48,497 bases of DNA from an uncultured Pelagibacteraceae bacterium (lineage in GTDB: Bacteria > Pseudomonadota > Alphaproteobacteria > Pelagibacterales > AG-422-B15). Both the position numbers and the translations under genes were made by a program. Of the stretch, positions 8,752 through 18,713 are shown in pieces. The stretch spans positions 1 through 48,497 of the forward strand of contig CABZNM010000006.1 of assembly GCA_902527075.1 (NCBI GenBank), read 5' to 3'. Under the pieces are notes generated by a model. That model had not been told where the DNA came from. It saw only the letters and a program-made list of their open reading frames with translations, and made no database searches. The stretch's first letter is position 1, and every line of letters begins with the position of its first letter.

Positions 8752-11749
8752 TATTTTTTTCCCCCTCTTTGTCATAGAAAACAGTATCAGTAATAGTGGC
8801 TTTAACAATTTTTCCATTCATTAGTGGTATTTCAACCTCTTCTCCAAGCCTATTATGCCCATTCTTAATCATTGCAAGAGCAATTGGATATCCACATATT
8901 GGACTGAAATAACTTGATGTTACATGGCCAATCATTTTCATTGGAGGCTGAGATTTTGCCTCTTCTACTATGTGTGAACCCTCAGGCAATACTGTTTTTT
9001 TATCATTTACAAGCAAACCCACAAACTTTTTTCTGTCTTCACGTAAAGTATCAGGTCTTGTGTGAGACCTTTTACCTAAAAAATCTTCTTTCTTTTTAGA
9101 AACCAGCCAATCAAGATTCATGTCCTGAGGAGTTACACTTCCATCAGTATCTTGTCCTACAATAATGTATCCTTTTTCAGCTCTTAGGACGTGCATTGCT
9201 TCTGTACCATAAGGTGTAATATCAAATTCTTTTCCATGCTTCATTAATTCACTCCAAACATATAATCCATATCTAGAAGGAACATTAATTTCATAACTAA
9301 GTTCACCAGTAAAACTTATCCTGAATACTCGAGCATCTACCCCGCAGACTTTTCCATTTCTAAATTTCATAAAAGGGAAGGCTTCTTTCGATAAATCAAT
9401 ATCTGTTAACTTACTAAGAAGTTTTCTTGAATTTGGACCTGAGATAGACATAACAGACCATTGCTCAGTGACTGAAGTGCAAAAAACTCTCATATCTAAC
9501 CATTCAGTTTGTAAAAACTCTTCAAGCCAAGACATTACTCTGGCTGCTCCACCAGTAGTTGTGGTCATGTGATAATGGTTTTCCCCTATTCTCGAAGTTA
9601 CACCATCATCAAATATCATTCCATGTTCATTACACATGAGACCGTATCTGCATGAACCAATTTCGAGTTTAGACCATGCATTTGTATAAATCATATTCAG
9701 AAACTTTGCTGTATCTGAACCCTGTAAATCAATTTTTCCTAAGGTCGATGCATCTAACATACCAAGACTGTTTCTTACACTCAGGCATTCTCTATTTACA
9801 GCTTTGTTTAAATCTTCTTGACCACGTGGATAGTAATGTGGTCTTTTCCATTGTCCTACATCCTCGTATTCTGCTCCATTTTTCTCGTGCCATTCGTGAA
9901 TAGCAGTTTTTCTTATTGGATCAAATAAATGATCAACACTTCTACCAGCAATTGCTCCTATTGTTTGAGGTACATATGGTGGCCTGAAAGTTGTGTGACC
10001 AATCTGATCAACTGGTTTGTCATGAATATGTGACATAAGAGCAAGAGCATTTACATTTGATGTTTTTCCTTGATCAGTGCCCATGCCAGTAGTTGTATAT
10101 CTTTTTGTGTGCTCCACACTGATATAACCTTCTCTTTGAGCAAGGAATATATCTGATGCAGTTACGTCATTTTGAAAATCGACAAAATGTTTTGAACCTT
10201 TTGTTATTTCTTTTTTACCTAGCGCGTATGGCTCAATGTGGGCTTGAGTAAATGAAATATCTTCATTGCCCTTCCAAGTTACTTTATCTACTGAATTTTT
10301 TCCTAATTCCGCCGCTGTATCTATTCCTGCAGTAAAAGCATCATTTAAATTTTCAGTTAAATCAAATTTACCATTATTACAGCCTACTACTCTTAAATCC
10401 TGAGGAGAAAACTCAGGCACAAATGTATTGAGTGTTTCGTCATAACGAAGTTTTCCTCTTGATTGACTGAGTAATTGGACAGCTGGATTCCAGCCTCCAG
10501 ACATAATCAAGCAATCAGTAGATATTTTAATTGCCTCTCCACTTAATTCATTTTTGGTAATATCAACTTTTTGAATTTCAATTTCATTTATTTTTTTTGA
10601 ACCTTTTGTTGATATAACTGAATATGATTTGAAAACTTGAATACTGTTTTTTCTGCATCTGTCTTCTAACGCAAGAGATAGTTTGTCTCTTGTATCAATT
10701 ATTTTGACCTTAGCTCCTTTATTATTGAATTCGAATGCTGTTGAATAAGCGTGATCATTGTTTGTAAAAAGTGTGATAGACTTGCCTGGTAAAACTCCAT
10801 AACTATTTAGGTACTTTCTAGCAGCTGATACCATCATAATTCCAGGTCTATCGTTATCTGAAAATACCAGTGGTCTTTCAAAAGCACCCTGTGCTAAAAT
10901 AACTTTCTTGGCTCTTATTCTCCAAAAACGTTCTCTCGGCACAGATTTTGATAACTCTTTCCAATGATTTGTAACTTTTTGAAGAGCTGTAAGATAATTA
11001 TAATCATAGTAACCAGTCGCAGTTGTTCTAGTTAAAACAGTTACATTATTCATTGATTGCAATTCATCAATTATTGACTTGATGTATTTATTACAACTTT
11101 TGCCATTAATCGTGCTATTTGTATCAAGGATATAGCCACCTAAAACTGGATTTTCATCAACTATCAGAATTTCACACTTCGCTCGTGCGAGTGCTAGGGC
11201 TGAAACTAAACCTGTAATCCCTCCTCCAACAACTAATGCATCACAATGATGAAATTTTTGTTCGTATCGATCAGGATTTTTTGTGATTGGAGATTTACCT
11301 AGTCCTGCTGCCTTACGTATGAAATGTTCATAAAGTAACCATAAGCTTGGCGGCCACTTAAAAGTCTTATAATAAAAACCTGCTGGAAATAATCGGGATA
11401 GGATGTTGTTCAGACCACCAATATCGAAATTAACTGAAGGCCAACAATTCTGACTTGCCGCTTCAAGTCCATCGTATAATTCTATTTCAGTTGCACGAAT
11501 ATTTGGCTCTGTTCTGGCACCAACACCTAACTGTACAATAGCATTTGGCTCTTCTGATCCGGCAGTAAGTATTCCTCTAGCTCTGTGATATTTAAAACTT
11601 CTACCGATTAAATGAACATCATTAGCTAACAATGCTGATGCTAATGTATCTCCTTTAAAACCTTTATATTTTTTACCATTAAATACAAAATTAATGGTCT
11701 TACTACGATCAACTCTACCACCATACATTGTTCTGTTTTGATTACTCAT
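8744..11749 (-). CDS. soxA: Sarcosine oxidase alpha subunit
   Basis: A 1001-residue subunit of full family length. Together with B, D and G it oxidises sarcosine to glycine and hydrogen peroxide and passes the methyl carbon to tetrahydrofolate as methylene-THF. Domains in order: an N-terminal 2Fe-2S-ferredoxin-like fold (about 15-100), a nucleotide-binding flavoprotein domain with VVGGGITG at 173-180 that holds the NAD site, and a C-terminal GcvT-type folate domain from about residue 600, including MNLDWLVSKKKEDFLGKR near 880-900. Start overlaps soxD by 8 bases (ATGAGTAA). Stop overlaps soxG by 8 bases. Tight coupling fits fixed subunit stoichiometry. Confidence 0.96.
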   Translation of the reverse strand: MSNQNRTMYGGRVDRSKTINFVFNGKKYKGFKGDTLASALLANDVHLIGRSFKYHRARGILTAGSEEPNAIVQLGVGARTEPNIRATEIELYDGLEAASQNCWPSVNFDIGGLNNILSRLFPAGFYYKTFKWPPSLWLLYEHFIRKAAGLGKSPITKNPDRYEQKFHHCDALVVGGGITGLVSALALARAKCEILIVDENPVLGGYILDTNSTINGKSCNKYIKSIIDELQSMNNVTVLTRTTATGYYDYNYLTALQKVTNHWKELSKSVPRERFWRIRAKKVILAQGAFERPLVFSDNDRPGIMMVSAARKYLNSYGVLPGKSITLFTNNDHAYSTAFEFNNKGAKVKIIDTRDKLSLALEDRCRKNSIQVFKSYSVISTKGSKKINEIEIQKVDITKNELSGEAIKISTDCLIMSGGWNPAVQLLSQSRGKLRYDETLNTFVPEFSPQDLRVVGCNNGKFDLTENLNDAFTAGIDTAAELGKNSVDKVTWKGNEDISFTQAHIEPYALGKKEITKGSKHFVDFQNDVTASDIFLAQREGYISVEHTKRYTTTGMGTDQGKTSNVNALALMSHIHDKPVDQIGHTTFRPPYVPQTIGAIAGRSVDHLFDPIRKTAIHEWHEKNGAEYEDVGQWKRPHYYPRGQEDLNKAVNRECLSVRNSLGMLDASTLGKIDLQGSDTAKFLNMIYTNAWSKLEIGSCRYGLMCNEHGMIFDDGVTSRIGENHYHMTTTTGGAARVMSWLEEFLQTEWLDMRVFCTSVTEQWSVMSISGPNSRKLLSKLTDIDLSKEAFPFMKFRNGKVCGVDARVFRISFTGELSYEINVPSRYGLYVWSELMKHGKEFDITPYGTEAMHVLRAEKGYIIVGQDTDGSVTPQDMNLDWLVSKKKEDFLGKRSHTRPDTLREDRKKFVGLLVNDKKTVLPEGSHIVEEAKSQPPMKMIGHVTSSYFSPICGYPIALAMIKNGHNRLGEEVEIPLMNGKIVKATITDTVFYDKEGEKNNE

Positions 11750-12023
11750 TAACTTCTGGTCTGCTTTCGCCCATCTTATAGGTTTTTAGAATTTTATCGG
11801 AAACTGTATTCCTCATTACATTGAACCATCTTCGACAACCATGGTCGTGTGTCCATCTTTCAAAATGAATCCCTTTTGGATTAGTCCTAAAAAAAAGATA
11901 TCGTCCCCATTCTTCATCAGAAACTTCACTTGGATGCGTTGGCCTTGCTATGTGCGCTTCGCCATGGCACGTAAACTCAGTTTGATCTCTTTCACCGCAG
12001 TATGGACAATTAATTATAAACAT
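11742..12023 (-). CDS. soxD: Sarcosine oxidase delta subunit
   Basis: A 93-residue zinc protein of usual SoxD length. The start CPYCGERDQTEF gives Cys6 and Cys9; HDHGC later gives His59 and Cys63. This Cys-Cys-His-Cys set agrees with the zinc ligands described for the delta subunit of heterotetrameric sarcosine oxidase. The FFRTNPKGIHFERWTHDHGC segment is highly typical. It bridges alpha and beta in the complex. It follows soxB by 4 bases and overlaps soxA by 8, so the four subunits are certainly one transcription unit. Confidence 0.95.
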   Translation of the reverse strand: MFIINCPYCGERDQTEFTCHGEAHIARPTHPSEVSDEEWGRYLFFRTNPKGIHFERWTHDHGCRRWFNVMRNTVSDKILKTYKMGESRPEVNE

Positions 12024-12027
12024 AAAG

Positions 12028-13269
12028 TTAGTGTGCTACGGCTGCTGCTGCTGCTTCATCTACTAAGGCGCCTGAAAAGTGACGTTCAAGTGAAAATGGA
12101 CCTGATATGTCTGTTGGCTCTCCTCTAAAAACTGTCTCAGCGAATACATGAGCTGAACCTGGGGTAGCTTTAAATCCACCAGTACCCCATCCACAGTTTA
12201 TGAACAAGTCTTTGACAGGTGTCTTGCCGATTATTGGACTCCTGTCTGGAGTAACATCTACAATTCCACCCCATGACCTTAACATTTTGAGACGAGAGAA
12301 TATTGGAAATAACTCAACCAGAGGAGCCATCATGTGTTCAATCATATCAAAAGAGCCTCTTTGTGAATATGAATTATAAGAGTCCGAACCAGCTCCTACA
12401 ACTAATTCTCCTTTATCAGATTGACTGACATAAACGTGAACAGAGTTAGACATAATAACGCAATCTAATATTGGCTTTATCGGTTCGCTAACCAATGCTT
12501 GAAGTGGAACTGAGTTAATAGGTAGATTGAAACCAGCCATATTAGCTAGAACTGATGAATGACCTGCGGGGACAAGTCCGACTTTATCTACTTTAACAGA
12601 TCCTTTTGATGTTTCGAGACCTACAACTTTTCCATTGGATACATTAATACCCTTAACTTCACAATTTTGAATTATATCTACTCCAAGACTTTCTGCGGCT
12701 CTTGCGTAACCCCAGGCAACAGCATCATGTCTTGCAGTGCCTGCTCTGCGTTGCAACAGTGCTCCATGAACAGGATATCTACCATTAACATTTAAATGAG
12801 GAATTTGCTTAGCTACCTGATCTTGGTTCAAAATTTCTGTATCTATTCCATTTAAGTAATTTGAATAACCCCTTCTTGTGATTTCTTGCATATCATGAAT
12901 TGAATGTGCAAGGTGATAAAGACCTCTTTGTGAGAACATTACATTAAAATTAAGCTCACTTGATAAACCTTCCCATAAATTAACTGCATGATTATAAAGA
13001 GCAGCACTTTCATCCCATAAATAATTAGATCTTATTATTGTTGTATTTCTTCCAGTATTCCCACCACCGATCCAACCTTTTTCTAAAACTGCTATATTTT
13101 TTACTCCAAACTCTTTTGCAAGATAATATGCTGTACCTAATCCATGGCCGCCACCACCAACAATTACAACGTCATATTCAGATTTAAGATCAGGGCTGTT
13201 CCAAGCCTTATCCCAGTTTTGGTGATAGGAAAGTGAATTTTTCACTAAATTGAATATCGAATATTTCAT
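12028..13269 (-). CDS. soxB: Sarcosine oxidase beta subunit
   Basis: A 413-residue flavoprotein that carries the sarcosine-oxidising site. The ADP-binding motif VIVGGGGHGLG is at 35-45, followed by NTGRNTTIIRSNYLW, a segment characteristic of SoxB. His181 in GTARHDAVAWGYARA corresponds to the histidine that binds FMN covalently in characterised heterotetrameric enzymes. The C-terminal WGTGGFKATPGSAH is also typical. The very end is an alanine-rich tail (AAAAAVAH). It is the first of the four sox genes and starts 2 bases after the DadA-like gene stop, so it has no promoter space of its own. Confidence 0.96.
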   Translation of the reverse strand: MKYSIFNLVKNSLSYHQNWDKAWNSPDLKSEYDVVIVGGGGHGLGTAYYLAKEFGVKNIAVLEKGWIGGGNTGRNTTIIRSNYLWDESAALYNHAVNLWEGLSSELNFNVMFSQRGLYHLAHSIHDMQEITRRGYSNYLNGIDTEILNQDQVAKQIPHLNVNGRYPVHGALLQRRAGTARHDAVAWGYARAAESLGVDIIQNCEVKGINVSNGKVVGLETSKGSVKVDKVGLVPAGHSSVLANMAGFNLPINSVPLQALVSEPIKPILDCVIMSNSVHVYVSQSDKGELVVGAGSDSYNSYSQRGSFDMIEHMMAPLVELFPIFSRLKMLRSWGGIVDVTPDRSPIIGKTPVKDLFINCGWGTGGFKATPGSAHVFAETVFRGEPTDISGPFSLERHFSGALVDEAAAAAVAH

Positions 13270-13271
13270 AA

Positions 13272-14504
13272 TTACTTATCAAATCTTTTTATCGAAAATG
13301 GTAATAAATCCAGATCGGTTTTATTTGTACTCATTTTTTGAGCTATTAATTTCCCAGATATACCACCGAGTGTCCAACCAACATGCTGATGACCGAAACA
13401 GTAGTAAATATAAGGGTTTTTTTCTGATTGTCCAATAACAGGTACAGAGTCTGGTGTTGAAGGTCTATAACCTAACCAGCTCTCTGAGGGGCTTTTCGCA
13501 TTCTTAAAAACAGATCTTGTAGATCTGTCTAGAAAATTTATAACTCTCTGATTTTTTTTTGGAGTTAATCCAGCAAATTCAACAGTTCCAGCTGTTCTTA
13601 GTCCATTTGACATGGGTGTAAAGTACAAGCCTCGCTCCTGCCAAGAAATAGGTCTTTTAATTGTGTGAATTAATTCAGGATACATCAAATGGTACCCTCG
13701 CTCTGCTTCTAGGGGCACATTCTCTTCAATTTTAGATGTAATATTTTTGGACCATATTCCTGCACATATGACTATCTTATCAAATTGCTCTGTTGATTCG
13801 TTGGTCTTAACTGATATTTGATTACCGTCTTGTATGATGTCTAAAACTTCTTCTTTTTTAAACAGTCCACCTTTAGATAAAAAAAGATTAAATAAACTTT
13901 CACTTACTTTTTTTGGATTATTAGCAAAATAACTTCCCTCAAATAACGCTCCTCCACAAAAAATATTATTGATATTCGGTTCAAGATCAGATATTTGATC
14001 TTTATTTAAAATTCTTATTTCTGAACCAGTTTCTGCTCTTTTAACAAAATCTTTTTTAGCAGCGTTATAAAAAAATTTATTTGACCACACATATAAAATA
14101 GCTTCTCGAGTCAGATAATCAGAACATTTAGCATCTTTAAATAAGTCCGCATAACCCTCTTCAATCAATCTTAATAATGAAGTAAGTTTATTGCTCGTAT
14201 CATTTACTCTGTCACGTTTACTGTTCTTAAGAAATTGAAATAACCAAGGTATTAATTTTGGAATATATGAAGTTTGTATAAAAAGTGGACTATTTCTATT
14301 TAAGAGTAGATATGGAAATAAATATAAAAATGAAGGAGAGTTTGTAGGTATATTTGCGTATTGAGCATATGTTCCTGCGTTTCCAAAACTAGTTTGACTT
14401 CCAGGTTCACGCATATCGAACAAGACAGTTTCTTGTCCATAATTCTTTAACCAGTTTGCAGTAGACAAGCCTACAATGCCCGCTCCAATAACAGCTATCT
14501 TCAT
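13272..14504 (-). CDS. DadA-like FAD-dependent amino acid oxidoreductase
   Basis: A 410-residue DAO-family flavoprotein with VIGAGIVGLS at residues 4-13 and the closing segment CFGHQHVGWTLGGISG near 383-398. SQTSFGNAGTYAQYA near residue 37-50 is the usual DadA-like second motif. Relatives dehydrogenate D-amino acids or N-methylated amino acids. In streamlined marine bacteria similar OrdL/DadA-type genes sit near betaine and sarcosine genes, so an N-methyl amino acid or opine-like substrate is possible here. It is placed between zapE (1-base overlap, TAATG at 14504) and soxB (2-base gap). The exact substrate cannot be decided. Confidence 0.85.
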   Translation of the reverse strand: MKIAVIGAGIVGLSTANWLKNYGQETVLFDMREPGSQTSFGNAGTYAQYANIPTNSPSFLYLFPYLLLNRNSPLFIQTSYIPKLIPWLFQFLKNSKRDRVNDTSNKLTSLLRLIEEGYADLFKDAKCSDYLTREAILYVWSNKFFYNAAKKDFVKRAETGSEIRILNKDQISDLEPNINNIFCGGALFEGSYFANNPKKVSESLFNLFLSKGGLFKKEEVLDIIQDGNQISVKTNESTEQFDKIVICAGIWSKNITSKIEENVPLEAERGYHLMYPELIHTIKRPISWQERGLYFTPMSNGLRTAGTVEFAGLTPKKNQRVINFLDRSTRSVFKNAKSPSESWLGYRPSTPDSVPVIGQSEKNPYIYYCFGHQHVGWTLGGISGKLIAQKMSTNKTDLDLLPFSIKRFDK

Positions 14505-15574
14505 TAGACTTTAAATTTTGATTTCATTTCAATTAACCTGCTTTTTGTTCGCTTAAATTTTTCGTTCAATTTTGTTGAACTTTTCATTTTCTCAACAGAA
14601 GACATTGAACTCATAAGAAGATTAATTTCTCTGTCATATAGTACATCTATTAAATTAATGAACCTTTCTTGTTCGTTAATATTGTCATTTCCAAAATCTG
14701 GAATACCCTCAATAATTATTGTGTCTATATGACTGACAAGGTTTATAAAATCTTCTGGGCTAGTTGAAGAACCACATAAATCATTGAATGTAAAACGAGC
14801 CACTCTATTAGCCAATCGTTTAATTACAAAAGTTCTTTTTTTAAACTCAACTTTTTTGTCATTTACAGGCTCAGAACCAATAAGATGATTGTAAATATCA
14901 TCAATCTTTAATTTTGTGACATTCTCATTTGAGGGATAAAATGCTTGAGAGTTACTTATATTTTTCTTACGAAAGTCTTGTTCAATATCAATATCTATTA
15001 CTACTGATTTAGATTTAATCATTTCAATGAAAGGTATAAATAATTCTCGTTGAAGCCCTTCTTTATATAGATGATCCGGATGACTATTAGTAGTAAGAAT
15101 AATAAATACATTATTTTCAAACAACTGCTCAAATAAATGTCCAAGTATCATTGCATCAGCAATGTTGGTAACTTGAAATTCATCAAAGAATAAAAAATCT
15201 ATATCGTGTGATAAATCTTTAGCTAATTTTGATATTAATTTATCTTTATTAGAATTTTCTTTTCTTAATTGATGTAATTTATCGTGTATATCAATCATAA
15301 AATCATGAAAGTGGATTTTTTTCTTAGCCTTTTTGGATATTGAGTCATACGCAAGGTTTATAATAAATGTTTTTCCTACTCCTACTTTACCATGTAGATA
15401 AAAACAGTTCTTTGCGACTTTTCTTTTGAATATATTTTTTATGTATTTTCTAAATTTGCCTGTGTTATCTTCTAAAAACTCTGAGAGATAAAGTATTGTT
15501 TGATGTTGATTTTGTACAAATTCTATTTGATCACCAGTAAGAAGTTCTTGATAAATAGATTGAAGTCTTCTCAC
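14504..15574 (-). CDS. zapE: AFG1/ZapE-family AAA+ ATPase
   Basis: A 356-residue P-loop ATPase. Walker A is HGKVGVGKT at 61-69, and Walker B is IDFLFFDEFQVTNIADAMIL near 127-146; both match the AFG1-like family. The next typical stretch is IILTTNSHPDHLYKEGLQR. Family length is about 350-380 residues. In mitochondria AFG1/LACE1 links to degradation or assembly of cytochrome oxidase subunits; in E. coli ZapE acts at the division ring under low oxygen or high temperature. In many alphaproteobacteria it is near succinate dehydrogenase or malate dehydrogenase genes, so its location inside a methylamine-type oxidation array is unusual. Gap of 13 bases to the upstream gene. Confidence 0.92.
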   Translation of the reverse strand: MRRLQSIYQELLTGDQIEFVQNQHQTILYLSEFLEDNTGKFRKYIKNIFKRKVAKNCFYLHGKVGVGKTFIINLAYDSISKKAKKKIHFHDFMIDIHDKLHQLRKENSNKDKLISKLAKDLSHDIDFLFFDEFQVTNIADAMILGHLFEQLFENNVFIILTTNSHPDHLYKEGLQRELFIPFIEMIKSKSVVIDIDIEQDFRKKNISNSQAFYPSNENVTKLKIDDIYNHLIGSEPVNDKKVEFKKRTFVIKRLANRVARFTFNDLCGSSTSPEDFINLVSHIDTIIIEGIPDFGNDNINEQERFINLIDVLYDREINLLMSSMSSVEKMKSSTKLNEKFKRTKSRLIEMKSKFKV

Positions 15575-15587
15575 TTACCGAAAACAG

Positions 15588-18023
15588 TTATGCTTTCAGT
15601 CTTTGATTTTCAGGATCATATGGACTTTCAGGTATAACAGTTACATCATGCATAGTTCCTAAAATATCCATTTGCAATTTAGTCCCAGATTCTGAATACT
15701 CAGGCCCAACCATACCTAATGCAAGAGATTTCTGAACCCTAAAGCCATAATTTCCACCAGTTGCACGCCCAACAACTTTTCCATTCGAATATATTGGATT
15801 ATTCCCAAGTGCATCAGCATCTTTTACACCGTGTACTTCCATGGTTACAAAAGTATTCTTAAACCCTTTTTCTCTCCACTCAACGAGTGAGTCTCTTCCT
15901 ATAAATGTACCTTTATTGGGATGTATGAATCGTCCTATTCCAGACTCATATCCTGCATACTCAATTGATAGTTCAGTCCCTATTAATTTATATGATTTTT
16001 CTATTCTGAGTGAATCCAATGCTCTTATTCCAAAAGGTTTAAGATTTAAATCTCCACCTGCTTCCATCAAAGCATCAAAAATATGATTTTGTACTTCAAT
16101 CGGAGAGTGAAGTTCCCATCCTAACTCACCCACAAAATTAACTCGTATTGCCAATGTTCCCGCACAACCAATTTTTATTTGTTTTCCTGAAAGCCATGGA
16201 AATGCCTCATTACTAAAGTCATCATCAGATACTCGTTCCAGAAGCTCTCTTGATTTAGGGCCGGCAACCACCAAAACACCTATTTGATTAGTTATATTCT
16301 CAAACTGGACCGTTCCATCTGAAGGCATGTGTTTTTTGATCCAGTCATGATCAAGTCTTTGCCACGCACCTGCTGATACACAATAAAAACTATCACTTTT
16401 TTCTCTCATAATAGTAAATTCAGAATGCACACCACCTTTTGAATTCAACGCATGACATAAATTGGTTCTGCCAACTTTTTTTGGTAATTTGTTTGCAACT
16501 AAATTATCAAGAAATTCTTCTGCTCCAGGTCCAGATATTTTACACTTTGCAAAAGCCGTCATATCAAGCAAACCAACATTTTCTGTTACATTTTTACATT
16601 CATTTCCAATGTGCTCAAACCAATTTGATCTTCTAAAAGACCAGTGATCTTCTTGTTTAGTGCCCTCGGGCGCAAACCAATTAGCACGTTCCCAACCAAA
16701 TTTCTGACCAAATACAGCACCAAGATTTTTTAATCTATCATAGCATGGTGCTTGTCTCAAAGGTCTACCGGCTTCTCTCTCTTCATCAGGATAATGAATA
16801 GTAAATACGTTCGCGTAAGCTTCTTCGTTCTTTTTTATTAAGTAAGCTTTTGAGGCATAATCACCAAATCTTCGGGGCTCAACACCAAGCATATCAATTG
16901 TTGGTTCGCCATTAATAATCCATTCAGCTAGTTGCCAGCCAGCGCCTCCAGCTGCAGTTATTCCAAATGAATGTCCATCATTTAAATAGAGATTTTTCCT
17001 ATCCCAGGCAGGTCCAATAATTGGACTTCCATCAGGAGTATAACAAATTGCTCCATTATATACTTTCTTAATTCCAACTTCCCCAAATATTGGTACTCTT
17101 TTTATAGCATGTTCTATATGAGGACCCAAGCGATCTAAATCTTCTTGGAACAATTCATACTCACAATCTTTGCTAGGTCCATTAACATAACAACAGGGAG
17201 CACCTTTCTCATAGGGTCCTAAAATTAAACCACCCGCTTCTTCTCTCATATACCAACCACCATCAGAGCCTCTAAGAACACCCATTTCAGGAAGACCTTC
17301 CTTTTGTCTCTCAAGAATCTTTGGGTGAGTCTCTGTTACAATGTATTGGTGCTCTACTGGAATTACAGGTATGTCAAGACCGACCATCTCCCCTGTTTGT
17401 CTTACAAAATTACCTGAACAGGAAACAACAACATCGCATTTGATTTCACCTTTGTCAGTTGTAACAACCCAACTATCGTCTGGAAGCTGTTCCAATGCAG
17501 TTACAGCTGTCTGTCTATAAATTTCTGCTCCTAACGCTCTCGCTCCTTTTGCTAAAGCTTGTGTAAGGTCATTAGGTTGAATGTATCCGTCTTCAGGATG
17601 TTGAATTGCTCCAATTAATCCATCAGTTGAACATAAAGGCCATATTTTCTTTATCTCGTCTGGATTTAAGAAATTTACTTTAACACCTATTGTTTCAGCA
17701 ACTCCCGCGTATTGCTTGTATTCATCCATTCTGTCCTGAGTTTCAGCTAATCGAATATTGCTTACTTCTCTAAATCCAACATCTTGACCTGTTTCTTTTT
17801 CAAGCTCCTGATAAAATTTCACAGAATATTTATGAATTTGGCCAACTGAGTAACTCATATTAAACAGTGGCATAAGACCTGCTGCATGCCATGTAGAACC
17901 AGAAGTTAATTCTTTACGTTCACATAAAACAACATCAGACCAACCTTTTTTAGCTAGATGATAAAGCGTACTTACGCCAACAACGCCACCACCAATGACA
18001 ACTACTTTTGCATTATTCTTCAT
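15588..18023 (-). CDS. Dimethylglycine/sarcosine dehydrogenase-like FAD-GcvT fusion
   Basis: An 811-residue two-part enzyme. The N-terminal DAO-type FAD domain has VVVIGGGVVGVSTLYHL at 7-23 and GSTWHAAGLM near 42-51. His46 corresponds in position to the histidine that binds FAD covalently in mitochondrial dimethylglycine dehydrogenase. The C-terminal half, from about residue 430, is a GcvT-type folate domain ending in ALGMVGPEYSESGTKL. The family oxidises N-methyl groups (dimethylglycine, sarcosine) and forms methylene-THF. I start at 18023, 5 bases after the DUF1326 stop; an in-frame ATG at 18044 would overlap DUF1326 by 16 bases. Substrate is inferred from the family and from soxBDAG downstream. 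Confidence 0.9.
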   Translation of the reverse strand: MKNNAKVVVIGGGVVGVSTLYHLAKKGWSDVVLCERKELTSGSTWHAAGLMPLFNMSYSVGQIHKYSVKFYQELEKETGQDVGFREVSNIRLAETQDRMDEYKQYAGVAETIGVKVNFLNPDEIKKIWPLCSTDGLIGAIQHPEDGYIQPNDLTQALAKGARALGAEIYRQTAVTALEQLPDDSWVVTTDKGEIKCDVVVSCSGNFVRQTGEMVGLDIPVIPVEHQYIVTETHPKILERQKEGLPEMGVLRGSDGGWYMREEAGGLILGPYEKGAPCCYVNGPSKDCEYELFQEDLDRLGPHIEHAIKRVPIFGEVGIKKVYNGAICYTPDGSPIIGPAWDRKNLYLNDGHSFGITAAGGAGWQLAEWIINGEPTIDMLGVEPRRFGDYASKAYLIKKNEEAYANVFTIHYPDEEREAGRPLRQAPCYDRLKNLGAVFGQKFGWERANWFAPEGTKQEDHWSFRRSNWFEHIGNECKNVTENVGLLDMTAFAKCKISGPGAEEFLDNLVANKLPKKVGRTNLCHALNSKGGVHSEFTIMREKSDSFYCVSAGAWQRLDHDWIKKHMPSDGTVQFENITNQIGVLVVAGPKSRELLERVSDDDFSNEAFPWLSGKQIKIGCAGTLAIRVNFVGELGWELHSPIEVQNHIFDALMEAGGDLNLKPFGIRALDSLRIEKSYKLIGTELSIEYAGYESGIGRFIHPNKGTFIGRDSLVEWREKGFKNTFVTMEVHGVKDADALGNNPIYSNGKVVGRATGGNYGFRVQKSLALGMVGPEYSESGTKLQMDILGTMHDVTVIPESPYDPENQRLKA

Positions 18024-18028
18024 ATTAA

Positions 18029-18709
18029 TTATGGTCCGGCCCAATCAACTGCACAATATTCGGCACTTCCTCCAGTGAAATCCCAATTACGGCCGTGATC
18101 TCTGATCCTACTTCTTTTTGATCCTTTACAAACAATTATTTCTGGCGCAACCCAATATTTTAAGTTTGATACTTTTACTACTTCGCCCCTATCTTTCCCT
18201 GGCTCATGTTCAATTCGACCATCTAAAATTTCAGGAATAGTGAATGACCATCCATCGTTAGTTTCTTTATATGATATAGAACATCTTTTTACACCAAGGA
18301 AGTTCGCAATCATATGCCTGAACCAACCTGTTTGCCCACCTGCTTGTCCAGAAAAAATAACTGCAAGTGCGTCAGCTGTATCATCAGATGCTTTTTCATC
18401 TATGTATAAACCTGCTGTCCAACCGCCTGAACCTAGAGGACCAGGAACTTCTAAAAGTATAGCAACATTTAAACCGCCCAAGTCCATAATGCCTTTTGAC
18501 TCTCTTTTGATAGGGTTAAATCCAGACCACTTCTCTTCAGCGTAACCTTCTTCAATATTAATTCCCCACCATGAAAAACATTTTCCATTTGGTGAGTTTG
18601 GAACTGCTCTACCAAGAGACATAGGGCAATTACAAAAAACATCACAGTTACAGTTTAGTAAGAAATTTCCCTTAATTTCCCAATGCAAGTTTAATGGATT
18701 AACAGTCAT
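18029..18709 (-). CDS. DUF1326 family protein, Cys-rich
   Basis: A 226-residue soluble protein with the DUF1326 start FLLNCNCDVFCNCPMSLG (residues 16-33), which offers four cysteines (CNCxxxCNC) for metal binding. The rest of the family pattern includes GGWTAGLYIDEKASD near 92-106 and IFSGQAGGQTGWF near 118-130. DUF1326 is uncharacterised but in many genomes sits directly beside a DUF2182 membrane protein, as here (4-base gap). Together with upstream PCuAC and Sco, a copper-related role is likely by context. No signal peptide is evident, so the protein should be cytosolic. Confidence 0.88.
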   Translation of the reverse strand: MTVNPLNLHWEIKGNFLLNCNCDVFCNCPMSLGRAVPNSPNGKCFSWWGINIEEGYAEEKWSGFNPIKRESKGIMDLGGLNVAILLEVPGPLGSGGWTAGLYIDEKASDDTADALAVIFSGQAGGQTGWFRHMIANFLGVKRCSISYKETNDGWSFTIPEILDGRIEHEPGKDRGEVVKVSNLKYWVAPEIIVCKGSKRSRIRDHGRNWDFTGGSAEYCAVDWAGP

Positions 18710-18713
18710 AAAG

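Noticed and set aside
8752..8817. N-terminal extension of soxG rich in leucine that looks like a signal peptide
   Set aside because: It lies wholly inside the soxA 3' end in another frame; the ATG at 8751 overlaps the soxA stop like the other junctions, and SoxG is cytosolic.
9676..9903. Rightward open frames inside soxA and similar ones in other long leftward genes
   Set aside because: They have no family signature, no ribosome site and lie antisense to well conserved coding sequence; they are frame shadows.
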